Source: Simmondsia chinensis (Eukaryota; Streptophyta; Magnoliopsida; Caryophyllales; Simmondsiaceae). Taken from it: a stretch of 64,000 nt of DNA. A program made the translations under genes and the position numbers. The stretch covers positions 198,501 to 262,500 of the forward strand of contig JAGTTD010000008.1 in the NCBI GenBank assembly GCA_018398585.1. Direction: 5' to 3'. Every line of letters begins with the position of its first letter. Position 1 is the stretch's first letter. Below, piece after piece: positions 34,493 through 46,169 of the stretch. A model generated the notes under the pieces. The model saw nothing but the letters and a program-made list of their open reading frames with translations, was not told the origin of the DNA and ran no database searches.

Positions 34493-35639
34493 CCTGGTAA
34501 ATGAACACGAGGACTTCCAGGTATCACCTTTTATATATATATATGTATGAATGTATGTATGTGCATATATATGTGTATATTAAATAATGTGAAAATGTTT
34601 AATAAAAGTATCAATTATATTTAATAATTATACACTGAGAAAATTTCATAGTATGCAATTCAAAAAAAAATTTGTCTACGTAGTTCACAGTAATAAGTGC
34701 ATTGGCGATTCCACTCGACATCATCACCCACGGCCTCATCATTTCCATGTACTCCTTTGTTTTAGTATATGCTCTTTTTTTTTTTTTTTTGACATGTAAG
34801 ATTAGGGTAAGGTATATTTCAAATGATCATAATTTATTAGAGTTTAACATATATTTAAATATTTTTAAATGGATTATTTATATTAGGAGATCAGTCGAAC
34901 TAAAATTTAAAAAAAAAAAATGCAGTAGAAGAATCAGAAAATAAGGGAATTTTTGGGAGATTTTTCGGGATTCTTCTTTCGGTTTTTTCTCTCTTATTCT
35001 GTGATGAAGGAAAGAGGATACTTTTAAGTGTGAAAATGGATATAGCATAGAGCAATCCAATTTTCTAAAACCAATCCGGTATCTCGAATATTGCACGTAG
35101 GGTCCGGCTTCTCTGGGGTGACATGCTTTTGGCCAACGACTAATCACCAATGGTCCTGTGTTTCCTTGGGGTTTTGGATCGCGGTTGCTGCATAAGTAAC
35201 TGATATTATATAAGCCTTTCGGTATTTAGGGATCTAGCAAGAGTTATTTCAATTACAGCGATTAATGAATAAAGATGATTTTGTTGTTGGTGTCAACTAT
35301 CGAAAGTGACCCAAAAAAAGGAAAAAGAAAGTGAACTATTGGAAGGTTTCGTAGTTGTGATGGGCGGCTCAAAAAACCTACCACAAAGCAGAAACTTTCA
35401 AGGGCATGATCATTGCACTTTTACTCATTTCAATGGATTAAAAGTTACTCTCCATTTTGACTTGTACTCTTACCTACCTTCAACCATGCAGCTAAGCCGC
35501 TCCTGCGTATTTGTTTTGTACCTCTACCTACCTCGTATGTACGAAATAAATTTTAAGAAAAGTGAAACATTACGTGTCTTGAAGCCAATTTTTATATCCT
35601 TTTCTAATAGAGAATATAATAGAGAATATGCGAGAAAGG

Positions 35640-36010
35640 CTAACGCCGAGTACTATGCCAATAGCTGAGCCCTAGGCAAAGTCATAAGACAATGATATTA
35701 GTGAATACGATCAGAGCTTCTTGCGCTTGGTTATTGGATTATCATGAATACTACAAGAACTTGGAGAATTCTTATGTCCTAATCATCTGGCTAGATATAC
35801 ACGAGAACAAGCAACTCGCCAATATGCCTGTCGCCACTAAATACCAAGTTTTTTATTTCAAACCTTGAAAACAAGATAGGCTATGGAAACTCGGATATCT
35901 CTTCATCACATTCCAAACACATGATATTAGCCCTATAAATACCTTCTATCTCACCATAAAGCGGTGAACAGAACACGCTTCAAGAATCTCCAAATTCTCT
36001 CTTCTTTTTT
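35640..36010 (+). repeat. LTR-like fragment
   Basis: CCCTATAAATACCTTCTATC, then GGTGAACAGAACACGCTTCAAG and CTCCAAATTCTCTC look like a retroelement promoter/leader. Limits and TSD not found. A T-run with LINE-like sequence follows at 36005. Confidence 0.35.
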
Positions 36011-36239
36011 ATAATTAAAAGATGGGGAGTCAAAGATGTTACACCAAAAGAGTACACAATAGAACTTCGAAAAAGGAAAAGATACGAGAAACAAGAAAGG
36101 AACCAAAGCGGCTACGCACCATATTCAAATAACGAGAGAATAAGATCTCAATATACCGTGTTTTACAAAATGGCCTGCAATGCAATTACTTTCTCTCAGA
36201 AAATGAAAAAACTCAACACTACTGAAACAATTAACTAGA

Positions 36240-37830
36240 GTTTGGATTTTGTTAACAAAGAAGTTTTACTCTCCCGGGTTGGAGGTTGGCTTTACCAACC
36301 ATGAAATTGTTGAAGATGAGTCAAGTTCCATGATCAAGTGCCGCTGAATTAGCTACTCTTTTGTGGTTAAAACTACGAGCACAACCCATGTTTTGAAGAG
36401 TTCATCATAATTTGAGTCCTGCTAACCGATTGATAAGAGAAAATAGTTAAAAACATACAATTAGAGTTTGCAAGCACAACTCCAATAACTGTGAGACGAG
36501 GTTTGCCAAGAGAAGAGCCGTCACCAATTCATTTTGAAGATGTTTCGGGGGAGTAGACCTGGATAAGGATGACAACAAATTCCACCATATCTTTGATCCT
36601 GCTTCTTTTACGAGCTTGAATCCAGCTCCCCTTATCTTCAAAACTGATAAAAAAGAAAAGCCATTGAAGGAGAACCCACTTGGAAACTATAATCATTAGA
36701 GAGAGAGAGAGAGAAGAGGGATGGGGGAAGCTGCAGCTGGGATTTGTGAATTTCTGGGGGTTTGCAGAGGATGAGTTAACAAGAAATAATCAAATAATAC
36801 AACGTACAGAAGTGACAAGTCAAATTTATTAATGTGGACACGACTCTACCATGACAATGTCGACCCTGAATCTCAAGATGATCTCTCTCCTTTTCCAAAT
36901 CCACTGCAATGAGTGTTCTTTTAGGTTGAAACTACTTGTTTATGGTGCATACAGCAAACAGACACACTTGCAAGAGCAAGGTCCAAGCTAAAACAAGCAA
37001 ACCAAGAGGCAAAATGTTTAAAAACAGCTTCATTCTTTCTGCTCTTTCATGTGCATTATTTACTTATGTGTAATACAGCTCCATGCTGTAAAATTTTAGG
37101 TACTTAAATTGTTTGGTTTGAAAAATGAACCGAGCCCCTCATACAATTAAGGGAACCAATTAGGATCGCTTCCTAACTAAACTAGCCCAGGTCATCTGTA
37201 AGTCCAATGAGCCTGAATAGTAGATCTCTGATGTTATACTCCTGGATCACCCACAATAAAAGTTTCCCAGATACTAATTCCTAACCACTTAGCTAGTCGT
37301 TCAGAAACCTTCAAAAAGGGGCAAGTCTCCTGAAACCATTTAGGCAACAGCTTAGTTAATTTTCTAGAGCCTGCTCGAGCTGCAGTGTAGTCTTCAATTT
37401 TCGAGGATTCACCCAAAAACATAGATAAATATTTAAATGGACTATTTGGCGAGTAGCTAGTAGGGTCAAATATTTGAACGTAAACACTTACATGCTAAGA
37501 ACTTTGATCATACTCATATTTTACTGTTAGACTAAAAATTTATTAATAGTAAAATGACTTCAATGAAAGAAAACTTTCCAAGCAGAAAGATGGAAAATTT
37601 TTAATATATGTTGCTTGTATAAGCAGCATCCCTGAAAATAAATGCAGCGTAATCAAAACTTGCTTAGATGGTAAGTCATACTAGGATTGCGAATTGTTTT
37701 ATTATTTCTTTATATTCTATTATATTTAGAATGGGCCTGGCCTTGCCTTTTTTATGGATAGTTCTAATCATCTTCAGAACATACTTTAATGCAGAACAAG
37801 AATCCAAATGTATAAACTATACTTTATGGT
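36240..37830. other. No supported gene; two unrecognised minus frames
   Basis: Minus frames at 36447..36641 and 37234..37422 read as plausible peptide (the second has an ATG and FPKWFQETCP-like residues, PKWFQETCPFLKVSERLA) but match no family I know. A GA microsatellite lies at 36700..36716. Could be exons of a gene or an lncRNA. Confidence 0.25.
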
Positions 37831-38173
37831 GAAGGTCTAGGCCTATTTGGTTATTTACTCTGGGTAATCAGAGTTTCTTTCCTCAGACCCTGCATAGACG
37901 GGAGCCCTTGAGGCACTGGGTATGTTCCTTTTCCTTTAAGGTTCTTAGTGTCAGGCTTCCTGTGCGTAGCCTAGTTTTATACTATTACAAGCAAAGTTAA
38001 TGGAGAAGAGACCGGGCCGATAGGCCCAATCTAGAACGGATGTGGAGTGGTCAGTGCTCTAACGGGTTTCCGGGAGCGTAGCCCTCAGGAATAATTTTTT
38101 GGGCCTCATTTTGGGCCTAGGTGAAGGTCTAGGCCTATTTGGTTATTTACTCTGGGTAATTAGAGTTTCTTTC
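37828..38173 (+). repeat. 54 bp direct repeats flanking a SINE/LINE tail fragment
   Basis: 37828..37881 and 38120..38173 are identical at 53 of 54 positions. The 238 bp between them begins with a truncated RTE-type tail (CAGACCCTGCATAGACGGGA to GCACTGGGTATG) and continues with unrelated sequence. Confidence 0.8.
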
Positions 38174-38722
38174 ACAGTGCACCTGTAGAAACATTGTTTA
38201 AGGTTTGAGAGAGGGTGATGATATCAGAAAAACTCGCCTTACAATTCCCGAGCAATAAAGTATCTCTTCAACTCCGTGAACATAGGTATTTTAGGCCGAA
38301 CCATGTAAATATTGTGTGGTTGTTTTTTGTTTTCTCGTTATATTTTGTTGTGCTTAAGTTGTTGCTTCTTTAACACCTAATCCAATGACACCAGAATATT
38401 GGTTTGTTTTGAGTAAGGGTCCAACATTAAGTCGGTACATTTTGGGAAAGGGGAGATGGTAATTATATGAATGAAGCTAATATCAATATCAACCATATTT
38501 GATGGACGATCACCTGTCCATCTACTCTCCTATCCAACTCTGTCGCCGATCATGTTTAAAGCTGGAAACTACACTTGTCTGGCTTTGATAGTCGGCCCTA
38601 CAACACCAAAACCATTTATCAAGTCAGAGGTCAAATATTACCAAATTGGTAATATTGATACTTGACATCAATATAAGGTTGACAAACTTGAAGACGAAAT
38701 AGTATATCTTTTGATGGACAGC

Positions 38723-39267
38723 CAGTGTATAAAGGCGCGCCTGAGGCGAGGCGAGGCGCAGCTCCCTCGCCTCACAAGCCTTAGGTGAGGCGACTTCAGT
38801 GAGGTGCGCCAAGACGCGCTAAGGTGCGCGAAGCGCTGAGGCACGCCTAGGGGCGCCTTTTGTTTTTTTGGGTATATTTTGCCTTAAATTTAATATATTA
38901 TTATATTGTGTGTGTTTCTGTTATGTTACATAATCATGAAAAAAAGTTTATGTTGATATATTTACACGTTTTGTAAAAAAAGCTTAAGTTGATATATATA
39001 TAATACAGCGTGTTTTGATGAATATTAATATCTTTTAGCGGTATTTTTCTTAAGCACTATATAGATTTTTAATTAGAGTTGTTATATTACATAATTAATT
39101 AATTTTATAACTTATGTTCATGAAATATTTTATAAATATAGAATATGAATGCATATTACGGAACTATGCGCCTCACTTCGCTAAGCCGCGCGTTTTCGCC
39201 TTGCGCCTTCACCTAGGCACTAGGACCCCCTATCGCCTCAGTGCACCTTGCGTCTTTTTATACATTG
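38723..39267. mobile_element. Non-autonomous hAT-like element, GC-rich ends
   Basis: 545 bp with a perfect 8 bp TSD TGGACAGC (38715..38722 and 39268..39275). Terminal inverted repeats: CAGTGTATAAAGGCGC at the left, complement of GCGTCTTTTTATACATTG at the right. The ends are packed with GGCG/GCGCC words while the middle is AT-rich. No transposase. Confidence 0.85.
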
Positions 39268-39429
39268 TGGACAGCAACAATTGCAAGATTAGCAATGCTA
39301 CAAATTTAACTCCAAGAGCAAAAGGTACATTGTTATTTATAAGTGTCATGCCATCAAACAACAGGGATTCGAAACAGACCGCTGATTGATTTCAGTCTTT
39401 CTCGATTCCGATAAGAGGACTACCCGTGC

Positions 39430-42400
39430 AAACTGGTAAGTTTGGAACCCCACATCAAAGCAGCAAACACATAAAAAAAAAGGATGGAAGGAGAAATCAG
39501 AACAGCAAATTTTTTGTAATTCAGCTTTGAATCTGTCTACGGAGGAGAGAACAACAATTTCACTATTTCGAGGATATCACCTGAGACAATTTTCTATGTT
39601 GCACACAACTTTAATGTGTATATATAGAGCCACTAAATTCTAGTGTGTCAACCTTAATCCGATTGGTTCAATCTTTTACTTCATAAACAAGGCCCAACTA
39701 AAACCAGACTCCACAAACAAACCAAACAATTTGGGCCTTGTTTGAAGTGTTTCTGGTATCTTTTCGCCATAATACTAGTGCTACTAGCAGCAACTGAACA
39801 ACCCTACCCACGATCTTGTAGATATTCTGGTATCTTTTTTGTAGTGTTTCTGGTATCTTTTTGCCACAATACTAGTATTATTAGCAATAACAGAACAACT
39901 CTAGCAACAATCTTGTAGGTTTTCTAAAATGTGAAAGGATGAACATACAGGCCACATTTTATGCATCCATTCCTGAATTCATATAGTCATCACTAGCTTC
40001 TAACGATCTTAAGGCTTGGAGCCATCAGCATCTGCAACGAAGCAAAAAGTTTTAAGTACCAAATCACGGCAAAGAAGCAGATACATAATTCTTTTAGCTT
40101 CTCAACACTATGATGAAGAGACATTTCAGTGTTACATGTTAAGAATTTCACATACGAATCTAGTAACAAATCCCACATAAGAGTTGTGAGAAAGAAGATG
40201 CATGTAAGTCTAATAGGCTGCTCCAATTGGTGTCATTTAGTTATGAGATGGAATCCTCTAGGTTTATAGGTGGATTTCAAAGCTTGAGTGATCACTTAGT
40301 ATAGTGAAGATACAAGATTAAAAAAGAGCACAACTTTCAAACAAATGTCAAGCACATTTTGCTACCCAATATCAAACCCATGCAACTACTTTCCTACCAC
40401 CACTACCTATTTACTTTACTATCAAGGGATGGCAGGTTAATGTCTACTTCTCACACCAACTACTCCCAGCCAAAAATCATATTTTCTGAAATAGAAGAAA
40501 GACAAGAGCGGTAAAATTACCTCTGCCAAGTGGTGTTCAATACTGAATACCAACCTACAGAAAAAAAATACATCAAGGAATTAATTGTCCTACCAATCAA
40601 TGTTCGTACTTTCTTCTCGCAACAAAATTCTGTAACTGGACATATAGCCATAATCTTCAAGTTAAATAATGCAAATAAATGAGGTCAAGTCCTCTTCAAA
40701 AGCTAGTGGCCTTATAGGTTTTACCAACAAATGACCAGTTACAGCTTTCAAGAGTGTATCTATATTAATCTTCCTGAGATTCATGAAGCAAACACAAACT
40801 TATTCTGCTAAAGACACTTCGTAATGAAACTATATGGAAAGCGATGCAAACATTGAATCTAGTCTAGAATTAATTAAGGATTTGACCACCGAGCCATGAA
40901 TCAATAGATGACAAGTCGACTCAAGACGAATGATAATACGCGAAGAAAATTTTCAAATTGTATCTACGTGCTCCATCCCACCCCACTATCTTCATTTTGG
41001 ATTTCTCAAGGACTCTAATCAATACTTCAGCCTGAATACATGAAACAGGTACTGAAGCCCATGGTAGAAGATAGAAATTTAACATATCATAAGAAATGTA
41101 CATGGAAACCAAAGAGATACTACATTGAATATCTCATATCTCAGAATTAGAGGGTGTTTGAAAATCAAGAAATACTGAAGAATGAACCATTTCCAAGTTT
41201 GATTCGTATTCTAGCCGATATAATTTGAGTGGCTTCATCGCAACAGACAACTTTTTTTCCCCAAAACTCCCACACAGTCCCCACTCTCCAGAAACTAAGA
41301 GAAGACTAATCATCACAGAAAATGAATGTTTAGAAATATTTCAAGGCAAATCGTATTTTGCAGGATCTTTGATCTGGGATACTAAATCTATAATACCCTC
41401 CCCCTGATGCAATGTAAAAGTTATGCAATAAAGGTGACCAACATAGCAAGCCCACACTAAGAAAAACTCATATATTGGACCTTCACAATGAGGAATTCTC
41501 ATGAAGGGTAGCTCTGTTATACGCACGGGAACCCAAGCAGAAGATCAACATATATCACCATCTATATTATGGATAAGCTTATATCACCATCTATATTATG
41601 GCTATCTTTCTGAGACGGAGCAGCAATTAGAGCGTACATAAATCAACATGGCCTCTATATCTTAAATGTTATTGCAGCAAGTCCGACAAAGAACTCTATA
41701 CATCGACACATGAATAACGACTCTACATATGCATCCATGGGGCTTATAAAAACAGAAAGAGGAAATGCCCCTGCCAACAGATAAAAGCAAATTTGTTTGT
41801 GATCCATATGGACTAGAGTAGATAAAACAATACAGGTGCCAGTGAAACTGAATTCGTAATGAGGAAAAACCACAGTTGATTTGTCATTTTAAGGCATTAC
41901 TTAAGCAACAACCCAATTCCATATTCAGTAAGATGAGATGTTTCCTTCCTGAAGATATCATGAAAAATAAATAGGAAAGTGAAAAAGCCCGACACTAAAC
42001 TCAATATGGCCACATCGCTAGCACTTTCGGCAAGATGTATCATAACCTTGACAGATGTCATTTTCCCATTCACCGGATATTATAACTAGTGAGATTAGAA
42101 CACAAGCAACAATTCTAATACCTATCTCCATCATATTTCTTTGCAACAAATGGTAGCCTAGCAGCATCAAAGGCCACATAGAGGCTTTTTGCCCCATACT
42201 AGGCATAAAAACCTCAACGATGCAATAACTATAGCCAATCAATCATAATCAAATGGCATGATCTTTAACATTCCCATAAAATGATGCGTTGTCGTAATTG
42301 AGACAACGATGTTATGAGATAATTAGTGCAAATTGTTAGATATACTGAGCTATCAATAAAGTTCATGACTTTATCTCATAAAGTCTCTCACGTAAAGGAT

Positions 42401-43290
42401 CAAAAAAACCCCACTGTTGGCCTCAATAGACTGGTTGAACACGAGAGGATAAGAGAATTTCCTAGTCTCAAAGAATATGATTAAGCATTGGAACTAGTAG
42501 TCTAATCTTACATCATCATAAGGAGATTTCTAATCCATCACGGCCGACAATGTAATCTGCAGGATAAGCAAGGATCTTAAAAGTCAAACGTCAATAGTCG
42601 TACACCAGCGAACACATCGGATATCACATCATGTTAAAATTTTAGCAGTATACCAAACAATACACCAGATTTTTGTCAAAGTTATGAGCATCTACCGCAC
42701 ATGTGTAGGATATTTTCATTGGAACAGATTAAAGAAACATAAAATTGTCACCTCTTGACATGTGATGTAATAATGACATAGTAACAACCCTTTGATAGCC
42801 CTTACAAAGTATTATTTAACACAACTACGTTTCACCGTCTACTTATACTCTATACTTTAGATTGCAGAATGAGAATTCTCCAAAAAATCTTGCATGATTC
42901 CCTGTCATATAGCAAATAGAATGCTGATACATGATCAATCTATCTATGCTTTTGAATTATGTGGTTCCATGACATAGTACCATTTTTGAGTAGAGAAGTC
43001 ATGCATTTGAATCCTAGGAGCCCAATTTTCAAAATCATATCACACAATATAACATCAACCTTTGCTTCCTCCATACTTTAAGTTACAACCAAGCATGAAA
43101 TCAAATAAAGGTCCATATGACCAGTTTTGAACAAGCCATTATGCAACATTACTTTGTAAACCGACCAAAAAACCAAACATTACTTTGTATACATACACAT
43201 TGCATTTTGTTTATAGAAACATATTTACAAATGTTTTTTCCAAGTTAAAACTACCAGTTGGTATAAAAGTTAAAGAATGTATAATTATTC
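39430..43290. other. Low-repeat stretch, no supported gene
   Basis: Few transposon signatures and less extreme base composition than neighbours, suggesting intronic, UTR or decayed genic sequence. There is a 21 bp direct repeat near 41,552 and 41,581. Short minus-strand frames are not convincing. Confidence 0.35.
42930..43035 (+). repeat. TRIM/SMART-type relic
   Basis: GTGGTTCCATGACATAGTACC, then AAGTCATGCATTTGAATCC resembles the LTR end and primer-binding region of the intact element at 60.85 kb (TGACATGGTATCAGAGCC, AGGTCAGGAGTTCGAATC). Heavily mutated. Confidence 0.45.
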
Positions 43291-43299
43291 ATTCAAATT

Positions 43300-44420
43300 A
43301 CCAAACACTGACACGACTTGTTAGATAACATCCGCAGCATGCTCCTTTGGCGACATCATAACCACAAACCACAACTGTACCTATATCAAAATAAGTTTGA
43401 ATAGCTAAGGAATGTATTTGCCTCCCTGGATCCAATTCACCTAAGCTAGCACAAACAAAGAGAGCAATGGAATGTCACTTTGTTTGGCAGCAAGCAACTT
43501 ATGCTCTATAATATACTTCAACATCATCATGCCTTCTCTCCATTCTAAGTAGCCATATCCAACAATCATGGCATTCCAATCATATCGACTTAATTCCATC
43601 TTCCCCACATTGGTATGAACATCCATAACTTCCTTAGGCAAGCGCATCAGAATGAAGGCCGAGACCACATGGGAATGGACTAGATTCTAGCCTAATGAGG
43701 CTGCTTGACACAGATTAAGCATCCATTTGCCAAATTGAGGGGCTTCCTAAGCATCCTTGTTCCAAGAAGGACGGTTGAACAATTATGTACAACCAACTAA
43801 GTATCCATGTACTTGGTTTTAAGTAATCACGTGCTTAAGAAATTAAATAAGTAAATTCAGTCAAATAGTCCAAAAATTCTCCTTTTAGGCTCAAGCTACA
43901 TTGGTATTTACAAAAATATAAACTAGAATTCTAGTAGAAAAGGAACTCATAGATAGATAATAACATAATACAACATATAACAATTAAACAAAATTCTAAT
44001 CCTCAATAAAATTCTAAACTAATTAAGAATTCTAAAATTACAACAATTTAAATCTTTATCTTTTCTCCTCTATCTCCACCACTGCTCCATACTCACAAAA
44101 AGCTTAAAAGAATGTAAACAGAAAAAAAAAAAAAAAATGCATTAAAATCATGACCTTCCGGGTGAAGCCTGCAGAATAAGTCCACCGCTTCGAAGAATCT
44201 GGTGCTTGACCATAATTCTGAATCAGAATAACAAAGAAAATTTCGTTCCTCTCGGCATTTTGTCGAAGAGCTTACTTGCATTCAACAAATTATCCAATGG
44301 GCTCTAAATTGCGCAAATTGCGGTGAGAATTCATAACAATTTGAACGAACCAAACCCTGTGCGGCGCAATTGGACATCTAGGGTTCATCCATGGCATCTT
44401 TACTGTGGCTTTAAAGATTA
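43300..44420 (-). pseudogene. PPR (pentatricopeptide repeat) pseudogene
   Basis: PPR proteins bind organellar RNA. Several broken frames on the minus strand read as PPR repeats: LLNASKLFDKMPRGTKFSLL and FFEAVDLFCRLHPEGHDFNA (44,093..44,330), then VGKMELSRYDWNAMIVGYGY and, after a stop, a shifted ACASLGELDPGRQIHSLAIQ-like stretch (43,300..43,670). The repeat order matches plant PLS-class PPR proteins of the At5g13230 type, from memory. Stops, frameshifts and internal loss (only ~1.1 kb of an expected ~2.4 kb) show it is dead. Confidence 0.7.
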
Positions 44421-44659
44421 ATCATGTGCCCTAAACAAAAAAGGCAAAGAACACCACAACAGAGCTTATCAATGACGAACATGCATGTTGCATTGCGAAA
44501 AGCAATTGCAGACATCTCTGTGATTCTACGCAGGGAACTGCAATCAAACAGCGCAAGCACTTTGAATTCGTTTAACATTTTTTTCTTTTATTTAAAATGT
44601 TGCGTAAAATTTAAAAGCCCAAGGATTCAATATTGGAATTATTTTGGTCAAAAGAAAGA

Positions 44660-45110
44660 ATGATCGATCAATTTAAATAAATTTTAGAACATTATAAATG
44701 ATTTTGAATAAAAAAACGACTTATTACTACTAAATATTTTTATATTTTATTTATTGTATTAATTTAAATTTTATATTTTTAATTTTGTTAATTTGATATA
44801 TTTTTAATAAATATAGTATTAATTTAATTTTTAAAATAAAATTTATATTAAATTATTAATAAAATTTTTAATAATTCAGTCATAAAATTGGATTAATTAA
44901 TCTATTAATATGTTATGAATTATTTACATCTAACGTGATTTTATAATTAAAAATTAGTCAATAACTTAAATTTAACTAAAGACAAAATTGAGCCAACACA
45001 ATTAGAAAAGTATAAGAATTTTTAATATAAATAATTGAAAAAAAAGAAGAAAAATTAAGGACGTAAAAAGCTCGCTATTAAATTGTTAAGATGTAATTAT
45101 TACTTTGGGC
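44660..45110. other. Intergenic AT-rich
   Basis: Very AT-rich upstream flank of the snoRNA promoter. Nothing coding. Confidence 0.5.
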
Positions 45111-45121
45111 AAAGTTCTAAC

Positions 45122-45229
45122 TGGGCCTGGAAATGTGTGTGTACCTGGCCCATATAAAACCAGCTTCCTAGGGCCCATTTCGCTCCCCGTCTGTTATCCC
45201 TAGGGTTTACGCTGCTGCCATATATAAAT
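45122..45229 (+). promoter_or_regulatory. snoRNA-gene promoter: Site II motifs, telo-box, TATA
   Basis: Three Site II elements (TGGGCC or GGCCCA at 45122, 45147 and 45172), a telo-box TAGGGTTT at 45201..45208 (AAACCCTA reversed) and TATATAAAT at 45221. This combination is known for plant snoRNA and ribosomal-protein genes, so it fits the downstream snoRNA. Confidence 0.75.
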
Positions 45230-45260
45230 GCTCTCAAAGTCACCAGAAGCCATTCAGGTT

Positions 45261-45292
<32 letters not shown>

Positions 45293-45474
45293 AGTAGGGT
45301 TTCAAGATTGGTTTTAGATTCGAGTTCTCTCCTTTTTCATGTAATCAATCGATCTCAATTGTACTTTCTTGAGTTCGATTTTTGAACCTCTTTTGCAAAA
45401 TCAAAAGCCTCTGCTTTAATTTCAAAGAACAGTTAAATCGTTGTTTCATGATTTGAAGATTCAGGGGAGTAATT

Positions 45475-45558
45475 GAGCAGATGATGAGAAACAAGAGTAA
45501 AAAAGCTGATCAATTTCCGTGATGCTTCAAAAATTCGAGCTTTTTAAAACTGATGCTC
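45475..45558 (+). ncRNA. Box C/D snoRNA, likely U36/snR47-type 18S guide
   Basis: All four boxes are in order: C (ATGATGA, 45481), D' (CTGA, 45506), C' (GTGATGC, 45519) and D (CTGA, 45550). A short terminal stem is formed by GAGCA (45475) with TGCTC (45554). The guide before box D, CGAGCTTTTTAA (45536..45547), is complementary to the conserved 18S rRNA stretch TTAAAAAGCTCG; the fifth base upstream of D pairs with the first A. From memory this is the 2'-O-methyl site handled by yeast snR47 and U36. The D' guide target was not identified. It lies ~245 bp downstream of a TATA box, perhaps inside an intron beginning CAG|GTTTGC at 45,257. Confidence 0.85.
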
Positions 45559-46071
45559 ATGTAATTCATCCCTTGTTTCTTTCTCAATTCATATCGTCTT
45601 TCTGATTTTTCTTTTTTCTTTTTTTTTTTTTTATTTGGTGAATAAAACTGTGCACAATAAGCCGATGCCCTGGATAAAAAGAGATGAAGGAAGCATGGTA
45701 AGGTGCACAGAGAATGAATGCAAAAAAGGGTCAACATGTCTGCTCCCTCTGATGCCTATCCATGGCTTTGATTTGGGGGCCTGGTTACGACCCACATTTT
45801 TTTTGTTTCTTTATTCTCTAAGGTTTTAAATTAACTAATTAAGGTTTGAGTAAGGCATATTGTTGTGGAAAATAAAACATAATGCCCAACGTTAACGTAT
45901 AAAAATTACATGATACACAAAAATTTACTTGAAATCTTTTGAACTATTATGAAGATTTTGGATTACAATACTCAGTTGTAAAGCTTTGAAGTAGACTGTG
46001 AATGGGTATCAATTGTAATGCTTGGAGATAATGAGTGTTTCATTGTTTTTCTTAGCTGTCATTGGATGTTC

Positions 46072-46168
46072 ATTGTCCTCGGTGGTGAGAGCCTTCCTTT
46101 AGAATAACATCTTGAAAGGGTAAGGCTGTGTACATTTCTTCCCACGTACCCTGTATATGCGGGAGTTT
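46072..46168 (+). repeat. Degenerate RTE-type tail fragment
   Basis: GGGTAAGGCTGTGTACAT, then CGTACCCTGTATATGCGGGAG is the shared tail with many changes. No head or TSD. Confidence 0.55.
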
Positions 46169-46169
46169 A

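Noticed and set aside
40009..40038. Terminal exon ending DADGSKP on the minus strand
   Set aside because: A good acceptor precedes it, but no upstream exon in a compatible frame could be recognised.
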